NCBI RefSeq assembly: GCF_040581485.1
Contig: NC_090128.1
Location: 8,742,001-8,806,000, forward strand
Reading direction: 5' to 3'
Origin: Linepithema humile
Lineage: Eukaryota > Arthropoda > Insecta > Hymenoptera > Formicidae
Length of the DNA: 64,000 bases
Shown here: positions 11,101 to 25,420 of the stretch, in pieces
Layout: each line of letters starts with the position of its first letter
Position numbering within the stretch: position 1 is the stretch's first letter
Position numbers and translations under genes: made by a program
Notes under the pieces: generated by a model
Told to the model about the DNA's origin: nothing
The model's database searches: none
The model's input: the letters and a program-made list of their open reading frames with translations, nothing else

Positions 11101-14100
11101 TATCACCAAAAAAAATGTAACTAACATCAAAGTGAATTTAGGATAAACTTCATCGCTAAAGAAGACTCGCAACGCTACTCGGTATTCGTCAAAATTTATT
11201 TTCGAATGAAATGTAGTCACGTAGCGCACAGAGAACCAAGACAACGAACGCAGTATGGAGAGTTAAGAATGTGAGCTGGTATAATTTCAATGTCTTCAAT
11301 CTTGGATGCTATAGATACGAACAAGTTAAATACCAGCCACTCTAAAAATAAAATTTTGATATAATTTTCCTATGATATTGTTTTGGGTGTAACGAATAAT
11401 TTTAGATTGCCTCTTTATACAGAAAACATATAACTTTCACTATAACACTATTTTACTTTGCTATTATATATTTATATTACTACAATTTATAATATTTATA
11501 ATATTTCTAATAAATTACAATCGTAAATTAGCTAGATTTTACATTAAGTATTTTTTTTTTTTTTTTTTTTTTCAAAAAACTGTATTATATCACTGTTACA
11601 CCCACAGAGATCAATTTCACGCATCTGTAGCATGGATATCCGAAGCCAACGAAATTATACCAGTTTCAATCCTGGATATGGACCGTCTGACTGTACGCGT
11701 GCAGTACAGTATGTACAATGTAGCGCTACAGCATACGATTCGGACAGTTAATTAACGGAAGAAGCTTGGCGGCAGGAAGCAATAAAATGTTCCCGTAAAC
11801 ACATTGCAACAACATGCATTGATCTTAATCCTACGATTTCAATCCTTAAGGATTAAAAGAATTCGAATCCCTTATCTGCTGTCCGAATAGATGGATCCAC
11901 AATACTCAAATCGATACTTGTACGCACTTATACGTGACGCTTTATAATGTGTAAAGCCGTCCGACTCGATTACAATAACGAATTCGCGTTCGGAGAGAAA
12001 ACGATTCATAATTAGACGGAAAATTGCCGAAGCTATAAAATACAATATCAAGTGTGTATCATTCACCCTTAGATGATGGATTTACAGTGTGATTGCCATA
12101 ATTTAAAACGGTATGATGGTCGATTCAGCTGTGCACAGGATGTTTAAGAAATTTTCACCTAATTACAAGTTTTTTAATAAATTTTTTTGTCAAATTTATC
12201 ACCGATTTTTTTTTATTTTTGATAAGTAATCCGTAACTTCTGGATAGGATTTTTCAGTTTAGAAGTGTATCTAAATTCTTGTTTACTTTTAAGCAAACTT
12301 TATATAAAACTTTATAGAAAATCTGTTTTTCTTTGTAAGAAGAATATATTTTCTTTGTAAGAAGAATATATACTTTATGTTGAACAAGGATAGTGTTGTA
12401 ACATTCTGTGCATGGCTGAATACACTTTATGTTTCGAAAGATCAAGAGTTATACAAAGAGGTACACATACGAAACTGTCTTTATCGCTCTTCCGAGATCG
12501 GCAGCACCCTTTCGTTGCATATTGACAGACGTAAACGTGTCGTGTCGGAAAGAATATAGAAGATAATGTTTTGTGTTTCTTTTGTTTCTGTCCGTGCGAG
12601 ACTTACATGCGACGTTACTACTGAGCACTAGAAGAGATTACCCTTAAGTACTAGGCAGTCAAGGTAATATGCAATAATAAAAAAAAAACACCGTGTATGT
12701 ATTCTATTACCGAGTGTAGATACTGGATAGAGAAATTCGCCGGCGCTTGCGAGAGAAAACAGTGAAGCAAAAAAAAAAGTACATTACGGCATATCAACGA
12801 TCTCTTGAACTGCATCTTGGCAGAACTTTTCGTGCCGCAAGGATAGGATAATCAGGTACTAGGAACAGCCCTATACAGAGTTCCGATCCTTTGAAAAGGG
12901 AAAGACACGATCGATCGACGTCCGATCGAGAAGTCAAGCTCCATATACTGTAATTTCTGATTTTTACCACAAGTTCTCGAGTTTCAATTCACCACACGCT
13001 TCTCGATCGGAATGAGAGAAGGTATAGTCTGTATATAGCTCTATATATATATATATATATATACACATCTATAATATATAGTTTCTTTCACAATACGAAA
13101 TAATGGTAATAATATTGTAAAGTCTACGTCATAATCTAGTTCCGCATCAACGAAGCCGTTGCCTGGTAAATATTGATTGTACTCGATTCTACTATGTTTT
13201 GCAAATACTCGGAGGATTCGCAGACACACGTGAGCATACCTAATAGTACATCCTAAAGTTACTTCTACCTATCTGATAGAAAGCGTCTCGGCCAGAGATT
13301 TACAGCCAAGGCCGAAAGTGTTAAGAGTGTGAGTAATGATTTGAAAGTTTCAAAGGATAGGAACCCGCTCCGAACACTGCCCGCACGAGGATTCATTATG
13401 ATTAAATATAATACACACCGTATAATAATTACAATAATTATAGTATTAATTAAGAATTATTATGTTAATAGTTATTTAACCATGTGTATGGCTCAGTCTA
13501 TTAAGCTAGTCTCATGCAACAACAACAATAAAGATACAACAATATATTTACTTGTGAGTTTGTCGAGTTTCAATTTATGTCACTTATTATTTTGTGTCTG
13601 CTCTAGTTTACTCTTATTTTTTTTTTTTTTTTTGTTTTTTTCTCTTGTTTTCTTCGGTTGCAATCACCCCGTTATTATATATCCCCATACATACTTCTTC
13701 GCACTCAATTTTTACTCACGATAGAAAAAACTGGAAATTTCAAATATCAATCAACATTGATCACTTTTCAGTCCTATCATTGTAATATTTAATATAATAA
13801 TTATATATAAATAGACGATCTCACCGTTACTTCACAATCATTTATAAATTTATTACTTCGATCTTATCTTGACTGAGAGCTTTTTAATAGCGTATTAATA
13901 AATAATTGCGAGCCACATGATCCCTCGACGAGAAACGTATGGATAAAATGGATTGTAGAAACTGTATGTACCAGAAAATCTATATCGAAGTCAAAAAGAA
14001 ATATATATATTTACAACGACGATGGAACACACTCTAGATTGTATTGCGATACGAAATTTCATGTAGTAATCCAAGATCGATGCGACAACGAGCATTTTGT

Positions 14101-16753
14101 TTCTTCATCACTGCCAAGATCTTTCGTCTAGCTTAGGAACTATCGAGAGGTGAACTATACAACTTGTGTGCAAATTGCCGTTAACTGTTATTAAATCCTT
14201 AAAATGTAAGTCGGTGAAAGTGAAGTGATAACGATGTCGATTTTGCGTATGCAATATTTACACATCCTATACATATACGCGCGATAGAAAAAAAATTAAA
14301 ATAGTGACTATGAATTTTTTCTATTTAGATTTGCGTCGAGTGGCATGTGGTTCGAATTTTATGTTTGTTTTTACTTTTTTCAAGCTCTTAAGTAATTATA
14401 AAAAACAGTAATATCACAAAAATGGCGCAGGCAGGGCAAGGAAAGGGGCCAGAGTTTAGGGATAAAATTATGACAATATACATATATAATATCTATATTG
14501 CCAAGTTGAACGAGTGTGGATTAAGTCAAGGAGCGGCCACGAAATTCACCTAATTCTCCGTGCAGAATCTTTCTTCCGCAGGAACACAAAGAGACCGAAC
14601 AGAAGTCTGTTGCATGTGCCGTAAATGACAATGGAAGGATGTAGAATTACCCTTATTCGATAAGCGACGACAAAGCATCTTTATCGTAGTGTACTCAATG
14701 TTTTAATTCTTCAGTCGAAATGAGATTAGAACATAATCCTTTTTTTTTAACGTTTTTCTCGCCCGCGCTAGTTCAATTTCCCCCAGTCACTGGATTTTTA
14801 TTGATTAATTTCAAAGTTTGATTGACAATAGCGACTTAATGATGGTCAGTTTTTCCAGGTTGAGCTTTCTTCCTTTGTATTTTTTTTTCTCTTTTCTTAC
14901 TTAATTCCAATGATTGAAAAGATGAAAATTAAAATAATTTTTTTCTTTTATATCGTAAAACTATTTAGAAATCGTTTTTGAAGGATTTTGCAACAAATCA
15001 GAGATTATATTTACTTAAATCTCAATATAACACATTTATATAAATTTTGTCACAATATCAGTGAATTATAATTCTTTTCCCACGTTTTTTAAAGTGAAAA
15101 ACGAAAGATAAAAGCGTGCATCATTTAAAGTAAAGAGTTGCTCGTTTCTTCGAACTGGCCCAAGTAACTGGAATGACACAATCTGTCCTCGATTTCTTTC
15201 TCTTCTTGTTTCTCTCAAAAACGATTTAAACACAAGATTTTTTTTATCCAGATGAACATCGAGATCATTATATCGCGCGCAAATAAAATCAACATCGCCA
15301 TAGATTTCACGTCATAGATCTGCTCGTTCTGTGAATCGCATCTGTAAACCGTTTTTTTTTATTTTTATTTTTTTTAAATTTTAATCGATGACTGTGATTA
15401 AACATCGACTCGAGAGTTCGATAAATTAATAAAGATTTGACATCGTATCTATTATAATCATTAACAAAAACGTCCATTCTAAAATGCATTTACCTATATT
15501 TACACTAATGCTAATATGATACTAATTTAATATGTTTAACAAAAAGGTAATCACAAAATGGTCGGTTGAGTTAAAACATCGTATCATGTTGAAATATACG
15601 TACATATATATATAACAGAATGCGTATATTATATGTACGTATACATATTTGAAATGTTTTATATACGATGACAAAGTTGTCGCGTATAACCTAATATCAC
15701 AATTAGCAGGGAGAGAATAAAATAAGCAGAAAAATTTTGGTTCGAAACGACGGAATGGCACTTTCTGCGTTATATCTTCTTAATGTGTGATTTCTTCAAC
15801 GTATAAAAATACAATATTCTCAAAAAATCCTCTGTACACTATGAAATTTCTAATAACGTACTCTATATCATATTTATTATCAAATAAGTAGTTCTACCTT
15901 GTTTCTAAAACTCTACAAACACATTCGAGTAATCTCTCGCTCTCGCTCTCTCAAAAAAAAGAAAAAAGGAAAAAAAAAGAAAATAAAGGAAGAAAAGGTC
16001 AATATTAACATACAAATTTTCGATCACAGTGTTCGGCGATCTCTATAACGTGAGATCTATGCTTACGCTTACATCCAACGTTTTCTGCAAGTTGGTTTTG
16101 ATAATAATTATATATATATATCTAGTGTTATAATATAGAGCTGGACCAAAGTTGTTCATGGCGCCAGCACTTGTCACGTTTCGACATACGCGAGAATCAA
16201 ATAACACTTTCGAGTGTTACACGTAGCGCTAATGGAAACGAGTGTACATCACTACATCAAGGTATATCGGTTGTTATACCTTATTTCGTCTCTTGAAATT
16301 GGTGATCCCCACAAAATTCCTCCCTCCCACCCCGAAGTTACATCCCCGCCCACCCACGCTTTTATGTTGCGGCCAATGCTTATCTCTTGTCGTTCTCTTC
16401 TCGCTTTGATTCTCTAACATTTCGTTTTATATCATTCTTCAGCCCTCTCCCGGTTAGGCTAAAGGCTAAACACTCGGCGTGTGCGTTATCATACTCCTGG
16501 AGAGCACGATAACAGACTACGATGATACGGTAACGACAACGATGTTGATGAGAAGAGGCCGTGGTTTCACCCACCCGTCCCATCCGCCCATTGTTTCCCG
16601 CCCAACCCCATTCGGCCTGCTTTGTTAAGCGGCCTTCTGAAAAAAAAAAAATATATATATATATAAAATTGTAAAAATAAATCTTTGAATTCACCAAATT
16701 TATATCAACGTTATATTTGAAATTGTTGACTTACCGCTTTTAGGCGGAGTTTT
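8126..16753. other. long intergenic / possible 3'UTR stretch, no gene supported
   Basis: No open frame here has a recognisable domain. GC-rich patches occur at about 8610-9200 and 9990-10660, the latter CpG-rich and promoter-like. Simple repeats include a GA-rich tract (8875-8905), a T tract (11552-11571), a duplicated 21-base unit (about 12330-12371), a TA tract (13042-13062) and a T-rich tract (13616-13642). Part of the stretch just below 16753 must be the Transportin 3'UTR, because that gene ends at 16754 on the minus strand. A GGTAAG-like donor just after the stop could mark a 3'UTR intron. Confidence 0.4.
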
Positions 16754-19590
16754 TCAGACGCCATACATATTTTGAAGCCGCTCACTAAGTTGCGGCGGAA
16801 ATTGATCGGAAAATCGTTTCCAATTATCTTCACCCACTTGATTTTTGAACGTGAACAGTATCTGAACACGAAGAGACAATTGTAAAGTTACATCTATCAG
16901 GAGGTACTTAATTCGTCAGTCATAAAACGCCGTTTTAATACCTTCTGAAACATCTCCTTCAAGTCGTCTTTCGGCGCCGACCACGACGCCACAGCATCAC
17001 AGAAAAAGATAAAGTCTGGAACGACGCCAGCTGGATTGACAGTAATCATTTGACACATACCTCGGAAGGCAGAATCCTTTTCTTCGTTATCTCTTATGCT
17101 TCGCAAGGAAGTGCACCTATTGATAAATTTACATTGATAATCTCATTAGATCTCGTTCGACTTCTTGGTTCAACGGGAAGGTACTTCGATCAGTGAAACA
17201 CGCGGACTTTGACATCTGTCGATTTTAAAATTGTCAAGTTTTGCTCGATATTATAAAAAAATGCACGAGCTCCCCCGCCAATGATCGAAGTAGCTTTCTT
17301 TAGATTGTAATATATTTACATAGAGATATATTATAACATGGCTTTGGCAAAAGTTAGACAATTAGCCACTTATTTTCATTCCCACAAGTCACACATAAAT
17401 AGATGTTCATTTTCAAAGTAGCATTCGACGAGAGGCGAAATAGTTGGCTTACTGTGAGGCCAGTCCAAGGCAATAATTATTTCAGTTCTTTTCTCATTAA
17501 CTCTTTTCTCATTGATCGAGAAATTATTATTTCAGATTAATAAATATATACATATAAAATATGTACATCATCTTTAAAGCCAACGCATGAAGTTAGAATT
17601 GATATTAATGGATGTATTGATTTTACAAATATAAATTATAGTAGTTAATTAGAGCAAAGATTGATCCCTGAACTTAATTTAAGAGCCTAGCCTATATGTA
17701 GAATATTTATATATTTATATATATGTATATATGACTGGCGTCATATTTCACTTACTGTCTTATTAAAGGCTGGGTTTACATTTGACATTTACAATACGGC
17801 ACATCATGTAATTAGACTGAACGAGATTCGACAAGTGTCAAAATTCCAATTTACCAAACATGCAAAGTAGAATTTAATCGAGCGATAATACTACCTATGA
17901 TACACGGATGAATTCGCGGTGATGTAAAGGTGACAAATGTAAACCTATCCTGATCTTGAATCAGATAAACAGGAGCCCATAACACACTTGCATGGTGGCA
18001 AAATAAAGATTAGAATTATGTTATATAACGAATTCAAATATAAGATGTTACTGCGAATACTGCAAAAAACCATTGAGCAAGTTCATGCTGTGACAACTCC
18101 AAGAGAGCATTCCTGTTACACATTATACTTCAGCTTCTTTCGGCAAGAGCTTGTTTTGCTTCATACTAACGCTAGAAAACGAGTCATTTTCATAAATTGT
18201 ACAGTGTACAGCTCACAATATATTCTTGCACAAAAGTTCTTAGCAGCCCCTGATGCAATTACTCAGGAATCAGGAATATAATAATGTATAATAATAAAGT
18301 GCTAATAAAAATAGAAGATAATATAATTAATAGAATATAATATAATAAAGAAAGTTACACACCACTGTCGGACAAACTGCTGTAACATGGGGGCGACGTC
18401 GTGGGGACACACAAAACCTAGGCGACCGATCGTTATGGCTACGGTTTCATTTTCGGTTTCGGTAAGTAGACAAGAGTGAAGTGTAGTGAAGTGACCGGAA
18501 ACACAAACAATAAGACAAACTGATAGCGAACCAACGATCAACTTAGGCGAAGAAGAATATATATGCTCTGCTTGTAACTTCCAATTAATTCTCAATTAAT
18601 AATTCAGTCAATTAAGAATCAAGTAACATTAATCGAAGACAGTGAGAACACAGGTGAAACATATGAGATACCGACAATGAAACATAGGCAATACCGTGCT
18701 ATTGTAGCTGCTGAAACAATAATCGAAATTAGATAGCAGCGTGCGAGCCCGTGTGATCTGTAGAACCGGTAAATACCAAATGACCTCTCTACTATATAGA
18801 AGAAATATATGTCAGTATACAAATAATAGAACAATAAATAGGAGTACAGAACAAAATTTGCATTATGATCTCTTAAAGGCCAATTCAAACAATTCAGTTG
18901 AAACAATAGAATCTGGGGCTTAGAAATATGCAAGCATATAGTGTATATATACATATACTGAATATGCATACAGTATATATATATATATACTGAATTGCAA
19001 TATGTATTTCCATGGCAATAACAGCCGTATATACGTTCAAGCCTACAGGCAGTCGCACACCACTAAATTAAGGTTCAATATACAAGTACTAATTATTTAA
19101 ACCTGACGATAAAACGTGCAATCGCGATTTATGTATATAATAACCACGTAAAGTCACTGAACTGTGTGATTCATTGTTGCTCAAAAAATTACTTAAAAAA
19201 ATAAAAAAAAAAAAAATAAACAAATATATATATATGCACCTAAAGAGCTGAATGCCACCAAATGCTCAATCTAGCGTGAGTAATATTCTAAATTACTGGG
19301 GAGACTTTTCATTAAATGATTATCAGAAGTGCTCTTTTCAAATAGATTAAAATTAGTGGAGATACTCTTAAGAGTGTTTTTTAACTTATTAATTGTGCAC
19401 ACGGTTATTATAGTATAAGCTGGCAATTCAGCGGGCGTATTAAAGCTAATCTCTGTAAATGAGAAGTTTCCCAATGTGCACAGAGAGAGCACACAGTCGT
19501 GACGGAGTGTATTTCGTAAGTCAGCACGGGAAAGATAGCGATGTATGTATGTATGTATATATATATATATATAGATGTATATATACACAC

Positions 19591-19638
<48 letters not shown>

Positions 19639-22600
19639 AATCAGCAGATTCTGCTGTCGGATCGAGTCTCACTACACATTGCCCTCTATTCGTTTCAAAG
19701 TATGCTCGGTGTATTATATACGGTACGCTCTATAAGAGAAAACTAGATATTGATAAAAGTTGAATGGAGAACTCACCGGTATTTTCTAACAGTGTTTTCG
19801 GTGTGTCCGGTCGGTTAATTATGTCGATGAGTTGTGTCAAAATTAATGGAATATATGTACTTGTATCAGGCCCTGCAAAATAAAAGCGAGATGAGTAACA
19901 AGTTCTTTTTTTTCTTCTGTAAAAATATCACCTTTGATGCTTACCAAGTTTTATCGAAATTTCACCGATTGCCCATGTCGCATTGTTACATACTGATATG
20001 AATTGCGGATACAAGTTTTGTCCTAGTATAGGCATAAACTCCGCTGTGCGTAAAAAATTCATTGTTAAAACAAATCTAATAAATTTCATGCTTTCCACTT
20101 GCGAACATACTTACGTATACAGGGGAGCACATGTTGGAAGCAAGCTTTCGTTAGGTCTCCTAATAAAGCGAAGCTACTTTGTCTAACTTCAGGCATGGTG
20201 TCTTGCATACACTGATATAATAACTGCATAACGTTACTGTTCATAACTAAACGTTCCATGTGACCGTCCAGTCCTTCTGCCAGTCCACTTAGGAGATCTA
20301 ATGCCACAATCATGAAGTCTTTATCCGGTGCCTCAAACTGCTCAGGACTCTGCGTACTCGCTATATGTTGATTCAGCGTCTGCTCGACAAGCGACACACA
20401 TCGTCTGCAAACAAGATAAATTAGTAACAATTAGAGATAAATTATAATTATTAAAGTAATACGAAACAGATTTATTGTATTGAAATTATTTTGCGGAACA
20501 TACAAACCTATAGACAGGTTCACAGTACGGTAGGAAACCTGAACGTAACGCGGTTGCCACCGAAGAGAGGCATTCCAACAATGGAAATAGGTCTTTATCC
20601 TCATCCTTCAGTACATTCCACTTATTAATAAGAGGCGGCATCAGAAGATTGATATAGTCTGGTCTGTTCAGATGGTGACCCACAGAATCGGCGAGGGTGC
20701 CGATTGCGTCGTACAGTATCAAAAGGTTTTTATGTTGATATTTACCTGCAAACAGATTGCCATATTGATCAATAACACATCGTCTGAATCAGAGCAAACT
20801 GTTTGTTTCATATTATCGTACTCACCAAACGCAAAGACTAGTGTCTCGAGAATGAATCCCAGATAAGGGACCAGTTCGGTGCATGCCTCTTCCTCCAAAG
20901 TTGCAAAAGCGGAACATGCGGCCTCTTGAACACGTTTGTTACTGTCAAGCACTCTTTTGAGCAATTCTGTCATCAGAGGTTTTAGATACGACTCGTGTGG
21001 TTGTGCACAAACCCAATGCGCGTAACGACTCAGCGTCCAGCAAGTTATGGCACGCACAAGAGCCTTCTTGTCGCTCAGACAGCCGATCAAATAAGGAATG
21101 AGCTCCGACAGATGTGGGATCATGCCGCTCATGCAACCTGTAATCATTCAAGTTTTTCAAGCTCAATCGTTTATCTTATATTTTTTTTTTACTTATTTAT
21201 AGAACATTGCATACCTTCAGCGATAGCTCCAAGTGCCAAGATACCAGATTCTTTAATTTCCCAAGATGGGTGAAAAAGAGTCTCCTTTAGAATTGGCACC
21301 AGAACCGGCAATAGGTCTTCTCTAAAAACGTTAGCTAACATATCCAAAGCGGCGGCGGAACATTTTCTCAAATTCCAATCGCTCAAAGTCGAATCGTCAT
21401 CGCATCCATCTTCGACATCTATGTCCTCATCGTCGCAACCACCATTCACACCGCCGTTTTCATCGGTATGCTTACTCATACCGTTTGCGTGATGTGAGTG
21501 GTGTGTTTTCGACTTGTGAAATCGTGGTCGGATGTCCTCTTCTCTGTCTGGTATCATTTCATCCTCCTCTACGTCTCCTTTGAGAAGGATTATGTCAATT
21601 TCTGAATATTTCATACCTCTCACCTGTAAAATAGATTTAAAAAAATTAGAAAAGACCGAATGATTATTGCTGTTAAATTGTTTACGATAAATTTGAAAGA
21701 AAACTCACCAAGACAGGTACTAATCGGGTCAAATGTGGTGCAAGTGCTTCTTTACAAATTGGTTGTTCCGCTAATGACAACCAAAACTCACACGCTTCTA
21801 ATGCTACTCCTTCGTCGACGTCTTGAGTTCTCATTAGCATATATTCGATTATATTGTGCATGTGTGGTATTAGTCGGTCCATTCGTACCTCAAGCAGCAT
21901 CACCAGCGCCCTATGCACATAAAATATTAAAGATAAATTCATGTCTTTAGGAATAATAAAAAGATTTCTCCGCAATATACTATCAGCTACCTGCAAACAT
22001 TTTTTCTCACTTCAGAATCATCGTCTGAAGCTAAATGGAAGAGATTCTCCAAAAAGCTGTCTATATGTATCATAAGAGCTTGCGTACGTTGAATGATGAA
22101 CTGATTGACACACGCTATCGCGTGGGATCTGATCTTGGGACTCGAGTGTCTAAAGAAATGAAGGAACTTTGGAATCAGAATGTTCAGAGGGCGATTCAGA
22201 GCGTCCGAATCTAATATCTCTGCAGAATCTTCGCAAATCTTCTGTAAAGCGCCAAACGCGCCCTCACAAACGTTGTAATCTTGTGAATCCAACATTTGAC
22301 ATAACGCAGGTAACAATTCTGGCCAAGCTGTTAATTCACCTACTCGCGGAAATATTTCAACCATCAAAAAAATATACAACATGCACCTTTCCAGGCACTA
22401 CAGAATATGAAACATACCTTTTGATGCGACAGTAGTAATCAAAATACCGACGGTCGCACGAATCAGCGGTGATGGATCTCCGACAGCCGACAGACATTCT
22501 TGCTTTATGAAATTTATGACTTCTGGTAGAAATTTATGAAAATGAGTCTTTACATTATTTTTGAGTATCAGTCCACTCAGCGATCTAGTAGGTTCATCTT

Positions 22601-23649
22601 GATAAAAAAAAAAAATTATTAGTTCATATAAATGCATAACCATAAAATTTAAAATCTTGAGTATCTTAAAAATAAGATTTAAATAACATACCTTCTGATG
22701 TAAGTTTCGTTAGAACAAATATTAAATAGTTGTTAAAATCTGGAAATTTATTCAATTCTTCCAATTTCTATAACAAAAGCTGTTAAGGAAAATAACGTGG
22801 GATGCCTGTGCAATTACTTCACAACGTAAATAATGGAGATATTGATATGCGAGCACACAACCAAGTCGATCTATTTCCGATATAAAATGCCATTGTTACT
22901 ATTGATAAAGCGCAATTGTATTAATTCAATATGGTTGTAATCCAAGCAGCGTCAACAGTTTATTTACGCGCGTTCGCGCGGGTGCCCGGGCCCCGCCAGA
23001 AGAGAGTCCCGCGAAAGCTATCGATCAGAGCCGCGCTGGGAAAACAAGCTCCGCGCGCGCGAGCGAGCGAGCAAGCCGGAATCTGCACGGGCCGTACGGT
23101 GGCCGGGGGTGCATTGTTAGCATATTTGCAGCTCGACGCGCGAGAGGCATCGGGTAATGCACGATTCTGTACGCGAGGAGGCCCCGAACGACATTTTCGA
23201 TCGGCGACGAGGGCAATCGTGTGACAGGATGCGCGAAGCGAAGGAACGAGCGAGTGAGCGATCATCGCGATCGCGAAATTCGTTGTCGCGCGTGATCCCA
23301 CGACGCTTGCGGAGACCGTATTCGCGGACATTAATTGATTTTAAATTCGACTCTGAATATTTCCGGTCGAAATATAACCGCGTGCCGGGAAGATGAACGA
23401 TGACGGACAGGCTGTCGCGGCACGCCGCGCGCGCGTCTCTATTACTCACTCGCTTTGGGGGCCACGTATGTGTAACACGACAATGATGACGATGGGCATA
23501 CGGAAAACACGAGCACGCGAGCACTTGGCGTAACCAGGGCAAAAGGATACTTGTTGTACGGCTCGTTGGGTCGCTGTATCCGGGCTCTGCGACTCCTTGA
23601 GCAGCGTTAAGATTTGCCTGAGTCCTTCCTCCTGCGGTTGCCACGCCAT
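16754..23649 (-). CDS. Tnpo: Transportin-1 (karyopherin beta-2)
   Basis: Nuclear import receptor that carries PY-NLS cargoes such as hnRNP proteins through the pore and releases them on RanGTP. Fourteen coding exons on the minus strand: 23551-23649, 22692-22767, 22418-22597, 21991-22339, 21709-21910, 21215-21623, 20826-21137, 20508-20745, 20115-20404, 19945-20043, 19777-19872, 18363-18438, 16942-17116, 16754-16861. They join in phase to 902 aa, close to the human protein (about 890-898). The start MAWQPQEEGLRQIL lines up with the vertebrate N-terminus; three further in-frame Met codons lie up to 27 bases upstream, but family alignment favours 23649. The protein is HEAT repeats throughout, with the acidic H8 loop (about residues 320-380, rich in D/E and H) that couples RanGTP to cargo release. 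The C-terminus FKNQVGEDNWKRFSDQFP is diagnostic. Intron 1 has U12-type signals. Confidence 0.97.
17772..17946. repeat. short MITE-like element in a Transportin intron
   Basis: The ends GGGTTTACATTTGACATTTA (from 17772) and the complement of the 17930-17946 end (AGGTTTACATTTGTCACC) are inverted copies enclosing about 175 bases with no coding frame. It lies in the intron between coding exons 12 and 13 of Transportin. No clear target-site duplication was found, so the superfamily is open. Confidence 0.55.
19541..19636. repeat. TATG/TA microsatellite
   Basis: A (TATG)n run passes into long (TA)n tracts within a Transportin intron. It generates spurious YIYIYI open frames on both strands. Confidence 0.95.
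22768..23550 (-). other. Tnpo: U12-type intron 1 of Transportin
   Basis: Read on the minus strand, the donor is GTATCCTTTT (23541-23550) and a TTTTCCTTAAC branch motif lies at 22782-22792, roughly 15 bases before the TATAG acceptor. Both match the minor-spliceosome consensus, and the spacing is the short one required. The intron also contains a strongly CpG-rich block (about 22960-23440), possibly an internal regulatory island. Confidence 0.85.
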
Positions 23650-25420
23650 TTTCATCGTGTTTTTCAACAGCACCACCGTAACGCGCAGCCTGCCTTCTCT
23701 GACCTCGTAGATAAACGGAAGCTCCCCACGGCTCTCTCTTCCCCCCGTTGTCGATCAGCCTCCCCCTCCCAAACAACAAGCCAGCGCTCGTCAGGGCCGT
23801 GATCGTGCGAGGAGTGCCACGCCCTTGGCTCACGTTTGGAGCCCTTTCCGTTTGTCAGCCTCCGCGTGTCTCTTAGCGTCCGCACCGTCTGCGAAACCGG
23901 CCTTTCTCGTCCGTCTGAGAAATTCGAGAAAACCGGATTGCGGTCCGGTTCGCGAATTAGATGCTTACAGCTATTCGCATATTCGGGAGGTTCTTGCACC
24001 GCATGGGAACGACGATTGCAACGTGCGCGGTTCGATAATGTCGCGAGCGGGGATTTTAAAACTGGAATTTTTCGGCAAAATCGGATGTTGTTGTCGGAGA
24101 CGCGGGAAAAACGAATCTCACGCTTCTGCGTGACAATGGAAAGTTAGATCGAAAAATGAGTTTGATATTCAATAAGAATAAGCGATTAAATTTACAATAA
24201 AATAAAAATACTGTGTTTGAATGAAACGCAATATGTTTATTTGCAAATATAAAAATTCTATTAACACATATTGAGAATGGTAAAAACATAAAGATGATTG
24301 CATTTATACGTGGCGAAGGTCGAGAATGTTTTCCAAGACGCCTCGACTCGCCACCCTTACAATAAGTACACGCTATGAAGCAAACTATGCGTATTTATCG
24401 CAAAATTGGATAGCGAGAACACACATGTTGCGATCTAAAAGAAAACACAAACATATCTCGGTAAAACCTTATCAAAAAGTAACTAAACGGAAAAGTATGC
24501 GGAAATATATGTACATGAAATATATTAGCGCTTTTATCGTTGGACTTACAAAAGCGTTTTCCTCTGCGGCGAAGACCACACGCGGTGTGATACACTTAAG
24601 GCTAGAAATTAATTTTGTTTCTTAACTAGAATTAATTAATCGTTACGATTTCTTACAATTTGTACTGTCGCGCTATTACAAATATCATGACTCACACTCA
24701 ACTTTGGGGTAACTTTTGAAGTGTCAGTCTTCTGTGATGTGCTGCCAAACATAGATACATCATTTACATGGATGGATAACAATCCAAGTAATCTCTCACT
24801 TTTCTTACAAGACGCAAGTTTTCCTTGTGATTTTTTTGTTCTACCTGTGAACTATCTCCCTTTTTTTGATCGATTTCTCATATTTCTACACGAGATTGGT
24901 TCATTTTCTTTCTTTAAATGTGCTTTACTTAGGTAACTGCAATAACAAGGCCATAGTGAAGGTATTTATGCATATAAATGGCATTTTAGAACACTATTAT
25001 ATATTGACATTTATGAATAATCCAGGAATTTGTTTCCTGGATCTGATATTAATCATGCAATTTTTCCTTCATTATTTTTTCGACAAATTGCCAATATCAT
25101 TTAATGTATATACAGCGTTCAACGCGTTTCAACAGTGGCGGAAACAACTTCCACCATCCAAGCATTAATATCGACGTGGAAATGAAGTATTTGAATATGT
25201 ATTGCTTTGTGGAAATTTTTAGTACAAAAACATTAAATAGTTAATATATTCACAATATAAATACAGATGCTACGATAAATCGCACCGATTGTAGTGCTTA
25301 TTAATAACGGTAGTTGTAAAGGCACATGTCAGAGAAGAATCCTGGCTCGTTCTCATTATTGTTTGAACGATCTCTGTAAACGTTTTGTAAAAAGGAACCT
25401 TTGCGATATTCGATTGTTTT
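23650..25420. promoter_or_regulatory. Transportin promoter region and gap to the SUN gene
   Basis: 23650-24130 is CpG-rich and lies immediately upstream of the Transportin start, so it should hold the promoter and 5'UTR. Long open frames here are composition artefacts. 24140-25420 is AT-rich and downstream of the SUN gene stop (25421), so it must include that gene's 3'UTR. A small hairpin (ATCCAGGAA ... TTCCTGGAT) lies near 25019-25042. No other gene was recognised. Confidence 0.5.

Noticed and set aside
11860..11885. TTCGAATCC-like tRNA T-loop
   Set aside because: No cloverleaf, acceptor stem or A-box around it.
18302..18595. 97-codon frame containing ETVAITIGRLGF
   Set aside because: Only 18363-18438 is exon; the rest reads into the flanking introns.
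19271..19746. Frames with YIYIYIYI repeats on both strands
   Set aside because: Translations of TA/TATG microsatellites in a Transportin intron.
23117..23833. 238-codon minus-strand open frame
   Set aside because: It overlaps Transportin exon 1 and its CpG-rich intron in another frame and shows Arg/Ala-rich composition typical of random frames in GC-rich DNA.
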